From: JAKSSE01 sp045597645 | GTDB lineage: Bacteria; Bacillota; Clostridia; Lachnospirales; Lachnospiraceae | Direction of reading: 5' to 3' | Assembly (NCBI GenBank): GCA_045597645.1 | Contig: JAZLKM010000012.1 | Span: 1 to 25,480, forward strand | Length of the DNA stretch: 25,480 bases | Part shown: piece after piece, positions 1 through 7,665 of the stretch | Layout of the letters: each line of letters opens with the position of its first letter | Position numbering within the stretch: position 1 is the first letter of the stretch | Translations under genes and position numbers: made by a program | The notes under the pieces: model-generated | Databases searched by the model: none | What the model saw: only the letters and a program-made list of their open reading frames with translations | Told to the model about the DNA's origin: nothing

Positions 1-993
1 ATCTGTCTCCCATATACGCTGTCTGTTGCAGCCTGTGGAAGCCACAAGCGCATCGAGAATATCTGACGCAAGAGCCTTGCTCTGCGGATACAACGCACCA
101 TTATATGGATTAGATGAAGTCTGGCACAATGTCATCGCACCATTTACCGAGCGGTCCTCAGATCCATTTGCATGTATTCGCACAAAGGCATCTGCCCCTG
201 CATTATTGGCTACCGCTGCTCTCTCTGAGTTACTGATATTTACCTCATTAGTGGTACGGACCATGAGTACCTCATAGCCTCTCTCTTCAAGCACCTGTTG
301 AAGCTTAAGAGAGACATCCAGTGTAAGCTGATACTCCGGTACTCCGGTAGCTACGCCTCTGGTTCCGCCAGACACCTTTGCTTTTGTCTCTGATGCCCCG
401 GGTCCTATTGCTTCTTTTTCATTATTTCCCTTTATCTGATGGCCTGCATCTATGCAGACTAGATATCCATTAGCACCACCTGATGTATTAGGCACTCTAA
501 GATAATCGCTGGCCATATAATAGATGGCACCATCTATATACACCTGACTCCACTCGCCTTCGTCCACAATTCGCTTTACCTCTGTGCGTGGTGTAAGCTT
601 AGTATAGATGTTAGCATCACTAGATGTATCTGGAGTAATTCTCACATTAACTGTTGCCGTTGTGCGCACCACTTCCAGCGCTGACTCGTCCAAATCGACC
701 TTTTGAGCGATTAGCTCATCAGCTGCATCAGGCTCTGCATTGGCTTCGGCTTCGATTAGATTAATCTCATCTGATTGCGTATCCGAAGTATCACTATCGG
801 GCTGCTCGGTCGATATAGCGTCTTCCATTGCACTTACTTCTAGAGCGCTGTCTTGCTCAATGCTCTCGCTAACATTAGCTTCTATATCAGATATATCATT
901 GGTTTTATTTCCACAGCCTGACAATATTGTAATGCACAAAACCACCATTGCGCCAAACGCAGTAGCCGCCATTAATTTATTTCTATGTTTCAT
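1..993 (-). CDS. Lipoprotein N-acetylmuramoyl-L-alanine amidase (Amidase_3), partial at C-terminus
   Basis: Zinc amidase that cleaves the MurNAc-L-Ala bond of peptidoglycan outside the membrane. I translated 331 codons from the ATG at 991-993 down to base 1, where the window cuts the gene. Residues 1-27 are a lipoprotein signal with lipobox LSGC (Cys27). Residues 30-105 are an acidic, low-complexity spacer, and about 110-166 is an SH3-like cell-wall binding domain (VNVR...YMASDYLRV). The Amidase_3 domain starts near 177 and shows the three expected zinc ligands: His185 in CIDAGH, Glu220 in GVPE and His274 in VRIHAN. The catalytic Glu near the C-terminus lies beyond the window. A stretch AAAGGGA is 14 nt before the start, a rather long spacing. 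It starts 19 nt after the upstream membrane-protein gene, so they are probably co-transcribed. Confidence 0.9.
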   Translation of the reverse strand, partial: MKHRNKLMAATAFGAMVVLCITILSGCGNKTNDISDIEANVSESIEQDSALEVSAMEDAISTEQPDSDTSDTQSDEINLIEAEANAEPDAADELIAQKVDLDESALEVVRTTATVNVRITPDTSSDANIYTKLTPRTEVKRIVDEGEWSQVYIDGAIYYMASDYLRVPNTSGGANGYLVCIDAGHQIKGNNEKEAIGPGASETKAKVSGGTRGVATGVPEYQLTLDVSLKLQQVLEERGYEVLMVRTTNEVNISNSERAAVANNAGADAFVRIHANGSEDRSVNGAMTLCQTSSNPYNGALYPQSKALASDILDALVASTGCNRQRIWETD

Positions 994-1012
994 TACGATT
1001 CTATGTATCCCT

Positions 1013-1429
1013 TTATTTTATTTTCGGTTCCTTAGATTTTACGACCTTTCTTTTCTTCTTTATAGACAGAAAATTGAGGCCTATAACCAAAATGGCTACA
1101 AATACTGCTGCGATAATGTTAGCATGCTCCAACTTAAAGCTTGCAGTATACGCCTTATAAGCCAAAAATGCGGTTGATATCACACCTCCGGCAATCGTTG
1201 CTGCCAAAAAGTGCTTTTGCAAAACCATAAATACAATAAAGGCAGCTATCGCAGCTACTACTACCCAGAGCTTCGATAGATACGTAGCCTCCTGAATGAA
1301 ATATCCCACACCATAGCCGCAGATAATTGCGTTTATTATCTCAAAATGACCAAAAATGGTACATATAATTCCTGCAATGATAAGTGCTATCACAACAATC
1401 AAAAGCATAATTTGATATTCAATCCACAT
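1013..1429 (-). CDS. Small five-helix membrane protein of unknown function
   Basis: A 138-residue protein with about five hydrophobic segments (roughly residues 5-25, 30-47, 52-70, 73-92 and 101-122) and a strongly basic tail rich in Lys, which should face the cytoplasm. I do not recognise a family. The start is well supported by AGGGGGG placed 7 nt before the ATG. It is the first gene after the butyrate operon terminator and has its own extended -10 promoter; the amidase gene follows 19 nt after its stop. The pairing suggests an envelope role, but that is inference from position only. Confidence 0.75.
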   Translation of the reverse strand: MWIEYQIMLLIVVIALIIAGIICTIFGHFEIINAIICGYGVGYFIQEATYLSKLWVVVAAIAAFIVFMVLQKHFLAATIAGGVISTAFLAYKAYTASFKLEHANIIAAVFVAILVIGLNFLSIKKKRKVVKSKEPKIK

Positions 1430-1453
1430 ATCATATCCCCCCTGTAAGGATAG

Positions 1454-1481
1454 ATTATAGCATAAAAAAGGCTGCCCGCAA
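1454..1481 (-). promoter_or_regulatory. Extended -10 promoter for the membrane protein / amidase pair
   Basis: On the minus strand TGCTATAAT (1454-1462) is a perfect extended -10 element. TTGCGG lies 16 nt upstream (1476-1481) as a weak -35. The -35 lies inside the loop and arm of the etfA terminator hairpin, so promoter and terminator share bases. The predicted start is only about 17 nt before the gene's ATG. Confidence 0.65.
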
Positions 1482-1496
1482 TATCACAGGCAGCCT
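1464..1496 (-). terminator. Rho-independent terminator of the butyrate operon
   Basis: On the minus strand an 8-bp stem AGGCTGCC / GGCAGCCT (1489-1496 with 1469-1476) and a 12-nt loop are followed by TTTTTT (1464-1469). It begins 19 nt after the etfA stop codon. Confidence 0.9.
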
Positions 1497-1514
1497 AAAT
1501 ATGTGAAGATATTA

Positions 1515-2555
1515 TTAATTCTTCTTGTTCTCCTTAATCATCTCAGTAAGCATCGGAACAATCTTGTTAAGATCGCCTACGATACCGTAATCTGCTACAT
1601 CAAAGATAGGTGCAGTCTCATCCTTGTTGATTGCAATGATGAGGTCAGACTCCTCCATACCAGCAGTGTGCTGGATGGCACCTGAGATACCAATTGCAAA
1701 ATATACATTAGGACGAACAGTCTTACCGGTCTGTCCAACCTGAAGATCCTTCGGCTTCCAGCCTGAATCAACAACTGCTCTAGAGCATGATACAGTAGCA
1801 CCGAGTGCATCAGCGAGGTCCTCAAGAAGCTTGAAGTTCTCTGCTGAGCCAACACCACGTCCACCAGATACGAGGATCTTAGCATCCATGATATCAACGG
1901 TCTCTGCTACAGACTTAACGATCTCCTGAATCTCTACATACTTAGCATTCGGAGTAAGGTCAGCCTTGAACTCAATGATTTCAGCCTTGCGTCCCTTTTC
2001 AGGAGCGAGCTTCTGCATAACACCAGGACGAACAGTTGCCATCTGTGGACGGTTGTCTGGGCATGCGATGGTAGCGATTGTGTTACCACCAAATGCAGGA
2101 CGAGTCATAAGTAACTGATTGTGCTTCTGCTCTACGCCTTCCTTAGGCTCGATTGGGAAATCTCCAATCTCAAGTGAAGTACAGTCAGCGGTAAGACCGG
2201 TTGCTACACGAGCTGATACAGTAGGACCAAGGTCACGTCCGATAGCTGTAGCTCCTACAAGCATGATGTCTGGCTTGAACTCATTGATAACACCAGCGAG
2301 TGCCTGTGCATATGGCTCTGTACGGTAATCCTTAAGTGCAGGATCATCTACGATAATAACCTTGTCTGCACCGTACTCACCAAGCTGATCTGCGAGTGCC
2401 TTTACATCTGATCCAATAAGCACTGCTGTTACATCAGTACCAAGCGGTGCTGCAAGCTCCTTACCTTTTCCAATAAGTTCGAAAGCGATGGAGCTAAGTA
2501 CATTGTCAACCTGCTGTGCGTAGATATATACGCCCTTGTATTCTTCTAATGACAT
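1515..2555 (-). CDS. etfA: Electron transfer flavoprotein alpha subunit
   Basis: Large subunit of the ETF that, with EtfB and butyryl-CoA dehydrogenase, couples crotonyl-CoA reduction by NADH to ferredoxin reduction in butyrate-forming Clostridia. The 346-residue protein has an N-terminal nucleotide-type fold and the C-terminal FAD domain with the usual signature: SGGRG, SRAVVDSGW, QVGQTGK, GISGAIQH and the terminal ADYGIVGD. I place the start at the ATG at 2553-2555 because AAAGGAGAG stands directly before it and family N-termini match MSLEEYKGV. A longer reading frame to 2633 would overlap etfB by 62 bases and has no family support. It lies 16 nt after etfB and is the last gene before the terminator. 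Confidence 0.96.
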   Translation of the reverse strand: MSLEEYKGVYIYAQQVDNVLSSIAFELIGKGKELAAPLGTDVTAVLIGSDVKALADQLGEYGADKVIIVDDPALKDYRTEPYAQALAGVINEFKPDIMLVGATAIGRDLGPTVSARVATGLTADCTSLEIGDFPIEPKEGVEQKHNQLLMTRPAFGGNTIATIACPDNRPQMATVRPGVMQKLAPEKGRKAEIIEFKADLTPNAKYVEIQEIVKSVAETVDIMDAKILVSGGRGVGSAENFKLLEDLADALGATVSCSRAVVDSGWKPKDLQVGQTGKTVRPNVYFAIGISGAIQHTAGMEESDLIIAINKDETAPIFDVADYGIVGDLNKIVPMLTEMIKENKKN

Positions 2556-2571
2556 TTCTTCTCTCCTTTGC

Positions 2572-3354
2572 TTAAATAATGTGCTTCTCAAGAAGCTTTG
2601 CAGTAATAAACTCTGCTGACTCCTTAGCATCAAGATTTACCTTCTCGCCTGCGCCCTTACGTACCTTGTCAGATGCCTTTGCAATCTTGGTAGGTGAACC
2701 AGCAAGACCGATATTAGCATCATCAAGGTCCTTAAGGTCATCACGGCCCCATACGGTTACTTCCTTATCGTATGCATCAAAGATACCGCCTGGTGTCATG
2801 TAACGTGGCTCGTTAAGCTCTGAAAGTGCAGTGATAAGGCAAGGCATCTTAGCCTTAACCATATGATATCTGTCCTCATACTGACGCTTAACTACTACGC
2901 TGTCTCCATCAACCTTGATATCCTCAGCATATGAGATAACCGGAACGCCAAGATGCTCAGCGATCTGAGGTCCAACCTGTGCGGTATCTCCATCGATAGC
3001 CTGACGGCCAGTGATGATGAGATCATAATCGATATTGCGAAGTGCAGCTGCGATGGTGCTTGAGGTAGCCCAGGTATCTGCGCCGCCAAGTCTTCTATCA
3101 GTAACAAGTACTGCATTGTCAGCTCCCATTGCCATTGCTTCGCGGAGCATATCATCTGCCTTCGGCAGACCCATGGTAAGAACGGTTACTTCACCACCTA
3201 CCTGCTCCTTTATTCTAAGTGCAGCCTCAAGGCCTGCCTTGTCATCCGGATTCATAATTGCAAGCATGGCAGCACGATTAAGTGTGCCATCCGGGTTGAA
3301 CTGTACGCCACCCTTTGTATCCGGAACCTGTTTAATACATACTACGATTTTCAT
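2572..3354 (-). CDS. etfB: Electron transfer flavoprotein beta subunit (bifurcating type)
   Basis: Small ETF subunit, 260 residues, full length for the family. It opens with the typical CIKQVPDT and carries DGDTAQVGP around residues 123-131, the loop associated with binding a second FAD rather than AMP in clostridial bifurcating ETFs, followed by LNEPRYM. The partner EtfA and the dehydrogenase Bcd are encoded on either side, so the three gene products should assemble into the cytoplasmic Bcd-EtfAB complex. The start has GGGAGGAG 9 nt upstream. The gap to bcd is 20 nt. Bifurcation is inferred from family and context, not shown by sequence alone. Confidence 0.96.
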   Translation of the reverse strand: MKIVVCIKQVPDTKGGVQFNPDGTLNRAAMLAIMNPDDKAGLEAALRIKEQVGGEVTVLTMGLPKADDMLREAMAMGADNAVLVTDRRLGGADTWATSSTIAAALRNIDYDLIITGRQAIDGDTAQVGPQIAEHLGVPVISYAEDIKVDGDSVVVKRQYEDRYHMVKAKMPCLITALSELNEPRYMTPGGIFDAYDKEVTVWGRDDLKDLDDANIGLAGSPTKIAKASDKVRKGAGEKVNLDAKESAEFITAKLLEKHII

Positions 3355-3374
3355 GTATTGTCTCCTCCCGTGGC

Positions 3375-4544
3375 TTACTTAAGCAGAGTACCTGAGATAA
3401 CCATACGCTGTACTTCTGAAGTACCCTCGTAAATCTCGGTAATCTTTGCATCACGCATCATGCGCTCTACTTCGTATTCTCTAGTGTAACCATATCCACC
3501 GTGAAGCTGTACAGCCTTAGTGGTAACTGCCATTGCAGCCTCTGCTGCGAAAAGCTTAGCCTGAGCTGCTTCTACGCTGTATGAGGTTCTATGGTCTACT
3601 GTATACTGATCCTTTGCAGCTGCAGCCTTGTAAACAAGCATCTTTGCAGCTTCCATACGAGTTGCCATATCAGCAAGCTGGAACTGGGTGTTCTGGAAAG
3701 CACCGATTGCACGGCCAAACTGCTTTCTCTCCTTAACGAACTCGATGGTGCGATCAATAGCACCCTCACCGATACCAAGTGCCTGAGCAGCGATACCGAT
3801 ACGTCCGCCATCAAGAGTATGCATTGCCATACCAAAGCCCTTGCCTCTTGCTCCGAGGAGGTTCTCCTTCGGGATGCGGCAATCCTGGAAAATAAGCTCA
3901 TAGGTTGAAGAACCACGAATACCCATCTTCTTCTCTTTGGTACCAAAGCTAAATCCTGGTGTATCCTTCTCTACGATGAAAGCAGAGAACTTCTTTGATG
4001 AACGACCCCTTGCATCAGTTACGATATCGGTAACTGCAATAACAATGTAAATGTCAGCTTCCTTACCATTGGTGATGAAGCACTTTGATCCATTAAGTAC
4101 CCATGAATCTCCATCCTCTACAGCCTTTGTCTGAGCACCCTGTGCGTCAGTACCTGCGCCTGGCTCAGTAAGTGCGAATGCTCCAAGCTTCTCGCCCTTT
4201 GCAAGCGGTACAAGATACTTCTGCTTCTGCTCCTCAGTACCATAGGTAAGAATAGGATCACAGCAAAGTGAAGTATGAGCTGATACGATAACACCTGTGG
4301 TACCGCATACCTTTGACAGCTCCTCTACGCACATAACGTAGGTGAGAATGTCACAGCCCTGGCCGCCGTACTCCTTCGGAATCGGAATACCCATGAAGCC
4401 ATACTTCTGCATCTTAGCTACTGTCTCGCGTGGGAACTCCTCGGTCTCATCGACTTCCTGTGCGAGAGGCTTTACTTCGTTTTCGGCGAATTCTCTGAAA
4501 AGAGAACGGGCCATCTCATGTTTCTTATCTAATGTAAAATCCAT
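3375..4544 (-). CDS. bcd: Butyryl-CoA dehydrogenase (short-chain acyl-CoA dehydrogenase)
   Basis: FAD enzyme that reduces crotonyl-CoA to butyryl-CoA, the step that drives ferredoxin reduction when paired with EtfAB. The 389 residues match the family length. Visible signatures are FALTEPGAGTDA (FAD/substrate region), the central ITNG motif, the arginine-rich RKQFGRAIGAFQNTQF segment and a C-terminal IYEGTSEVQR, where Glu373 corresponds to the catalytic base of acyl-CoA dehydrogenases. The start has CGGAGGAAAAATC before ATG. It lies 25 nt after hbd and 20 nt before etfB, within the operon. Confidence 0.96.
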   Translation of the reverse strand: MDFTLDKKHEMARSLFREFAENEVKPLAQEVDETEEFPRETVAKMQKYGFMGIPIPKEYGGQGCDILTYVMCVEELSKVCGTTGVIVSAHTSLCCDPILTYGTEEQKQKYLVPLAKGEKLGAFALTEPGAGTDAQGAQTKAVEDGDSWVLNGSKCFITNGKEADIYIVIAVTDIVTDARGRSSKKFSAFIVEKDTPGFSFGTKEKKMGIRGSSTYELIFQDCRIPKENLLGARGKGFGMAMHTLDGGRIGIAAQALGIGEGAIDRTIEFVKERKQFGRAIGAFQNTQFQLADMATRMEAAKMLVYKAAAAKDQYTVDHRTSYSVEAAQAKLFAAEAAMAVTTKAVQLHGGYGYTREYEVERMMRDAKITEIYEGTSEVQRMVISGTLLK

Positions 4545-4569
4545 GATTTTTCCTCCGTTTATAAAAATA

Positions 4570-5442
4570 TTACAGCTGGTCTACCGGTGTCTTGGTACGG
4601 TCAGCATTGTATACGTAGAATCCCTTGCCGCTCTTTGCGCCAAGTGAGCCGCCACGAACCATCTTGCGAAGAAGTGGGCATGCACGATACTTGCTGTCTT
4701 TGGTCTCATTGTAAAGTACATCCATAATTGCAAGACATACATCAAGTCCAATAAAGTCACCAAGCTCAAGCGGTCCCATCGGATGGTTACCACCAAGCTT
4801 CATAGCATTATCGATACCCTCGATATCAGATACACCTTCCATGTAGATGAAAGCTGCCTCATTGATATAAGGAATCATGATACGGTTAACAACAAAGCCT
4901 GCAGCCTCATTTACCTGAACTGGGGTCTTGCCGATCTCTACAGAAATCTTCTTAATGGTATCTACCATCTCTGCAGGAGTATTTGCTCCAGCTATTACCT
5001 CGATAAGCTTCATACGATCAGCCGGATTGAAGAAATGCATACCAATCATCGGACGGGTAAGGCCATTTCCAATCTCAGTGATTGAAAGGCTTGAGGTGTT
5101 AGATGCGAAGATGCACTCTGGCTTAGCAATCTTGTCAAGCTCAGCAAAGGTGGTCTTCTTAACCTGCATATCCTCGAATGCAGCCTCAACGATAAGGTCG
5201 CAATCTGCACACAGATTCTCCTTAAGTCCAGGAGTGATTTTTGCAAGGATAGCATCTACAGTAGCCTGCTCCATTTTGCCTTTTTCTACAAGACGAGCAT
5301 AACCCTTAGCGATCTTGTCCTTACCGCCCTGAGCCCACTCTTCCTTGATGTCGCAGAGTGCTACTTCGTAGCCATCAGTCATTGCAAAAGCCTTTGCGAT
5401 GCCCTGTCCCATTGTACCTGCACCAATAATACCTACTTTCAT
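4570..5442 (-). CDS. hbd: 3-hydroxybutyryl-CoA dehydrogenase
   Basis: Reduces acetoacetyl-CoA to 3-hydroxybutyryl-CoA. The 290-residue protein has an N-terminal Rossmann motif GAGTMG (7-12) with Asp31 at the end of the second strand, which favours NAD(H). The catalytic dyad is His136 in GMHFFNP and Glu148 in MKLIEV. The C-terminal helical dimerisation domain holds VVNRIMIPYINEA and the NHPMGPLELGD motif. The start has TAGGAGGAAC 3 nt upstream. It sits 44 nt after crt, with a small perfect hairpin in that gap, and 25 nt before bcd. Confidence 0.96.
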   Translation of the reverse strand: MKVGIIGAGTMGQGIAKAFAMTDGYEVALCDIKEEWAQGGKDKIAKGYARLVEKGKMEQATVDAILAKITPGLKENLCADCDLIVEAAFEDMQVKKTTFAELDKIAKPECIFASNTSSLSITEIGNGLTRPMIGMHFFNPADRMKLIEVIAGANTPAEMVDTIKKISVEIGKTPVQVNEAAGFVVNRIMIPYINEAAFIYMEGVSDIEGIDNAMKLGGNHPMGPLELGDFIGLDVCLAIMDVLYNETKDSKYRACPLLRKMVRGGSLGAKSGKGFYVYNADRTKTPVDQL

Positions 5443-5461
5443 AAGTTCCTCCTATTTTCTA

Positions 5462-5478
5462 CCACTGCAACGCAGTGG
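5462..5478. other. Perfect 7-bp hairpin in the crt-hbd gap
   Basis: CCACTGC / GCAGTGG with a 3-nt loop, 8 nt after the crt stop codon. No T-run follows on the minus strand, so it is more likely an mRNA processing or stability element than a terminator. Confidence 0.6.
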
Positions 5479-5486
5479 GTTGATTA

Positions 5487-6275
5487 CTAGCAATTCTTGA
5501 ACGGAACGACTTTGAGCTTCTCCTCCTTCGGCTTAAGGAAGTTGCCCATACCAGCCTTCTGATCCTCAGTCTCGAAGCAGCTTCCAAAAAGCTTCTCCTC
5601 GATAACAAGAGCATCGTCCATATTTGCCTCAAGACCATCATTTATAGCCTTCTTGCATGCACGAACTGCGATAGGTGCGTTCTTTGCGATACCTGCAGCC
5701 ATCTTCTCAGCCTGCTCCATAAGCTCTGCCTGTGGATATACTGCATTTACAAGTCCGATGCGGTAAGCTTCGTCAGCCTTGATATTGCGTGCAGTGTAGA
5801 TAAGCTGCTTTGCCATACCAGGTCCAACAAGTCTTGCAAGTCTCTGGGTTCCACCAAATCCTGGTGTAATTCCAAGACCTACCTCTGGCTGACCAAACAT
5901 AGCATTGTCAGAGCAAATGCGGATATCGCAGCTCATTGAGATCTCGCAGCCACCGCCAAGCGCAAATCCGTTGATTGCACAGATAACTGGAATTGGAAGG
6001 GTCTCAAGCTTTCTGAATACATCATTACCCTTCTTACCAAATGCCTCACCCTCAGCCTTGGTAAGGGTGCTCATCTCGCCTATATCTGCTCCTGCAACAA
6101 AGCTCTTATCGCCTGCGCCTGTAAGGATAGCACAACGGATAGTATCAATATCAATGTTATCAAGTACGCTGTTAAGCTCATCAAGTACCTCAGAGTTAAG
6201 TGCATTGAGTGCCTGTGGTCTGTTGATAGTGATGATAGCAATATTTTCTTTTACTTCGTATAATACTAAGCTCAT
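5487..6275 (-). CDS. crt: 3-hydroxybutyryl-CoA dehydratase (crotonase)
   Basis: Dehydrates 3-hydroxybutyryl-CoA to crotonyl-CoA. The 262-residue protein is a standard enoyl-CoA hydratase fold. The oxyanion-hole segments are SFVAGADI (about 58-65) and FALGGGCE, and the catalytic pair is Glu111 (GGGCE) and Glu131 (QPEVGLG), followed by PGFGGTQRL. I use the ATG at 6273-6275 because AAGGAGAT lies just upstream and the family starts with MSLV-like residues; a longer frame to 6326 would run through the GC-rich hairpin that separates thl from crt. The spacing to thl is 54 nt, wider than elsewhere in the operon. Confidence 0.95.
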   Translation of the reverse strand: MSLVLYEVKENIAIITINRPQALNALNSEVLDELNSVLDNIDIDTIRCAILTGAGDKSFVAGADIGEMSTLTKAEGEAFGKKGNDVFRKLETLPIPVICAINGFALGGGCEISMSCDIRICSDNAMFGQPEVGLGITPGFGGTQRLARLVGPGMAKQLIYTARNIKADEAYRIGLVNAVYPQAELMEQAEKMAAGIAKNAPIAVRACKKAINDGLEANMDDALVIEEKLFGSCFETEDQKAGMGNFLKPKEEKLKVVPFKNC

Positions 6276-6296
6276 TTTTATCTCCTTATGAATGGT

Positions 6297-6322
6297 AAAA
6301 AGCGCCGGGCACCTGGCCCGGC
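6297..6322 (-). terminator. Terminator-like hairpin between thl and crt
   Basis: On the minus strand the stem GCCGGGC / GCCCGGC (6316-6322 with 6304-6310), loop of 5, is followed by GC and then TTTTT (6297-6301). It starts 7 nt after the thl stop. It has the form of an intrinsic terminator inside the operon and could lower transcription of crt to etfA relative to thl. Confidence 0.65.
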
Positions 6323-6329
6323 ACAAATA

Positions 6330-7508
6330 TTATCTCTCAACGATAGTAGCGCATCCCATACCACCACCGATGCAAAGAGTAGCAAGACCCTTCTTAGCAT
6401 CGCGGCGCTGCATCTCATGAAGAAGTGTAACAAGAATACGGCATCCTGAAGCTCCTACCGGATGTCCAAGTGCAATAGCACCACCGTTTACATTAAGCTT
6501 ATCATTGTTGAAGCCAAGGTCACGTCCTACTGCAAGTGACTGTGCAGCGAATGCCTCGTTTGCCTCATACAGATCGATATCATCAATGGTAAGACCTGTT
6601 CTCTTAAGTACCTTCTGAGTAGCCGGAACCGGACCTACACCCATGATTGAAGGATCGCATCCACCAAGTGCACCTGCAACCCAGGTAGCCATTGGCTTAA
6701 CGCCAAGCTCAGCTGCCTTCTCTTCGCTCATTACTACGATAGCTGCTGCACCATCATTGATACCTGATGAGTTAGCTGCAGTAACAATACCGTCTGGCTT
6801 GAATGCCGGGCGAAGCTTTGCAATACCCTCTGCGGTAGTACCAGGTCTTGGGCCTTCATCTGTATCGAAGATGATGGTCTCCTTTTTCTTCTTAATCTCT
6901 ACAGGAACGATCTCATCCTTGAACTTGCCGTCAGCCATAGCCTTCTCGCACTTCTGCTGGCTCCATGCTGCGAACTCATCAAGCTCCTCACGGGTAAGTC
7001 CATACTGCTCGCATACGTTCTCAGCGGTTATACCCATGTGATAATTGTTGAATGCATCCCAAAGTGCATCATTAACCATGGTATCTACAAGAGTGCCATT
7101 GTTCATTCTGTAACCGTAACGGCCATTCATCATTGCGTAAGGGGCCATTGACATGTTCTCCATACCACCTGCTACAACGATATCAGCATCACCTGCCATA
7201 ATCATCTCAGCAGCCATATTTACGCAGTTAAGACCAGAACCGCATACTACATTGACAGTAACTGCCGGTGTAGTAACAGGAAGTCCTGCCTTAATTGAAG
7301 CCTGTCTAGCCACATTCTGTCCCTGACCAGCCTGGATAACGCATCCCATATATACCTGATCTACTGCATCTGCTGGAACGCCTGCACGATTCAAAGCTTC
7401 CTTAATTACGATTGAGCCAAGAACTGGTGCTGGTGTGGTTGAAAGTGCTCCACCCATTGTACCGATTGCGGTACGGCAAGCGCCGGCAAGTACTACCTTT
7501 TTAGCCAT
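6330..7508 (-). CDS. thlA: Acetyl-CoA acetyltransferase (thiolase)
   Basis: Condenses two acetyl-CoA to acetoacetyl-CoA, the first step of butyrate formation. The protein is 392 residues, full length for biosynthetic thiolases. The nucleophile is Cys89 in VCGSGLNC; the other active-site residues are His349 in GGAIALGHPVGASG and Cys379 in CIGGGMGC. The NEAFAAQ signature is also present. CGGAGGAAACAGTT precedes the ATG. It is the first gene of the six-gene butyrate operon, with a sigma-A promoter about 60 nt upstream and a hairpin after its stop that may set it apart in expression level. Confidence 0.96.
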   Translation of the reverse strand: MAKKVVLAGACRTAIGTMGGALSTTPAPVLGSIVIKEALNRAGVPADAVDQVYMGCVIQAGQGQNVARQASIKAGLPVTTPAVTVNVVCGSGLNCVNMAAEMIMAGDADIVVAGGMENMSMAPYAMMNGRYGYRMNNGTLVDTMVNDALWDAFNNYHMGITAENVCEQYGLTREELDEFAAWSQQKCEKAMADGKFKDEIVPVEIKKKKETIIFDTDEGPRPGTTAEGIAKLRPAFKPDGIVTAANSSGINDGAAAIVVMSEEKAAELGVKPMATWVAGALGGCDPSIMGVGPVPATQKVLKRTGLTIDDIDLYEANEAFAAQSLAVGRDLGFNNDKLNVNGGAIALGHPVGASGCRILVTLLHEMQRRDAKKGLATLCIGGGMGCATIVER

Positions 7509-7539
7509 AACTGTTTCCTCCGTTTTTATGAATTTAAGA

Positions 7540-7557
7540 TTGTTATTTTTTTGTCAA
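7540..7557. promoter_or_regulatory. Rex-like operator box, downstream of the thl transcription start
   Basis: TTGTTATTTTTTTGTCAA resembles the Rex consensus TTGTTAANNNNTTAACAA, with 11 of 14 defined positions matching. It falls about 5 to 22 nt after the predicted start of transcription. A near-copy lies 57 bp away on the other side of the promoter. Confidence 0.45.
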
Positions 7558-7568
7558 CCGACGTTATA

Positions 7569-7597
7569 ATTTTATCACTTAACCCACTTGTTTTCAA
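7569..7597 (-). promoter_or_regulatory. Sigma-A promoter of the butyrate operon
   Basis: Minus-strand -35 TTGAAA (7592-7597), 17-nt spacer and -10 TAAAAT (7569-7574); the expected start is near 7562, giving a leader of about 54 nt before the thl ATG. Confidence 0.75.
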
Positions 7598-7614
7598 TGT
7601 TATTTTTTTGACAA
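7597..7614. promoter_or_regulatory. Second Rex-like operator box, abutting the -35 of the thl promoter
   Basis: ATGTTATTTTTTTGACAA shares 16 of 18 bases with the box at 7540, in the same orientation, and matches the Rex consensus at 11 of 14 positions. It touches the -35 element. Confidence 0.45.
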
Positions 7615-7621
7615 TGTGCAT

Positions 7622-7647
7622 AAAATCTAATATTTGTTTTTATTAGA
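7622..7647 (-). terminator. Weak AT-rich terminator after the L,D-transpeptidase gene
   Basis: On the minus strand the stem TCTAATA / TATTAGA (7641-7647 with 7626-7632) is followed by TTTTA. The stem has only two GC pairs, so read-through into the thl region is plausible. Confidence 0.4.
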
Positions 7648-7665
7648 AATGCCAATTATCTATGA

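Noticed and set aside
2556..2633. N-terminal extension of etfA
   Set aside because: Would overlap etfB by 62 bases and lacks family similarity; the internal ATG at 2553-2555 has the ribosome binding site.
6276..6326. N-terminal extension of crt
   Set aside because: Runs through the GC-rich hairpin after thl; the ATG at 6273-6275 has AAGGAGAT and matches crotonase starts.
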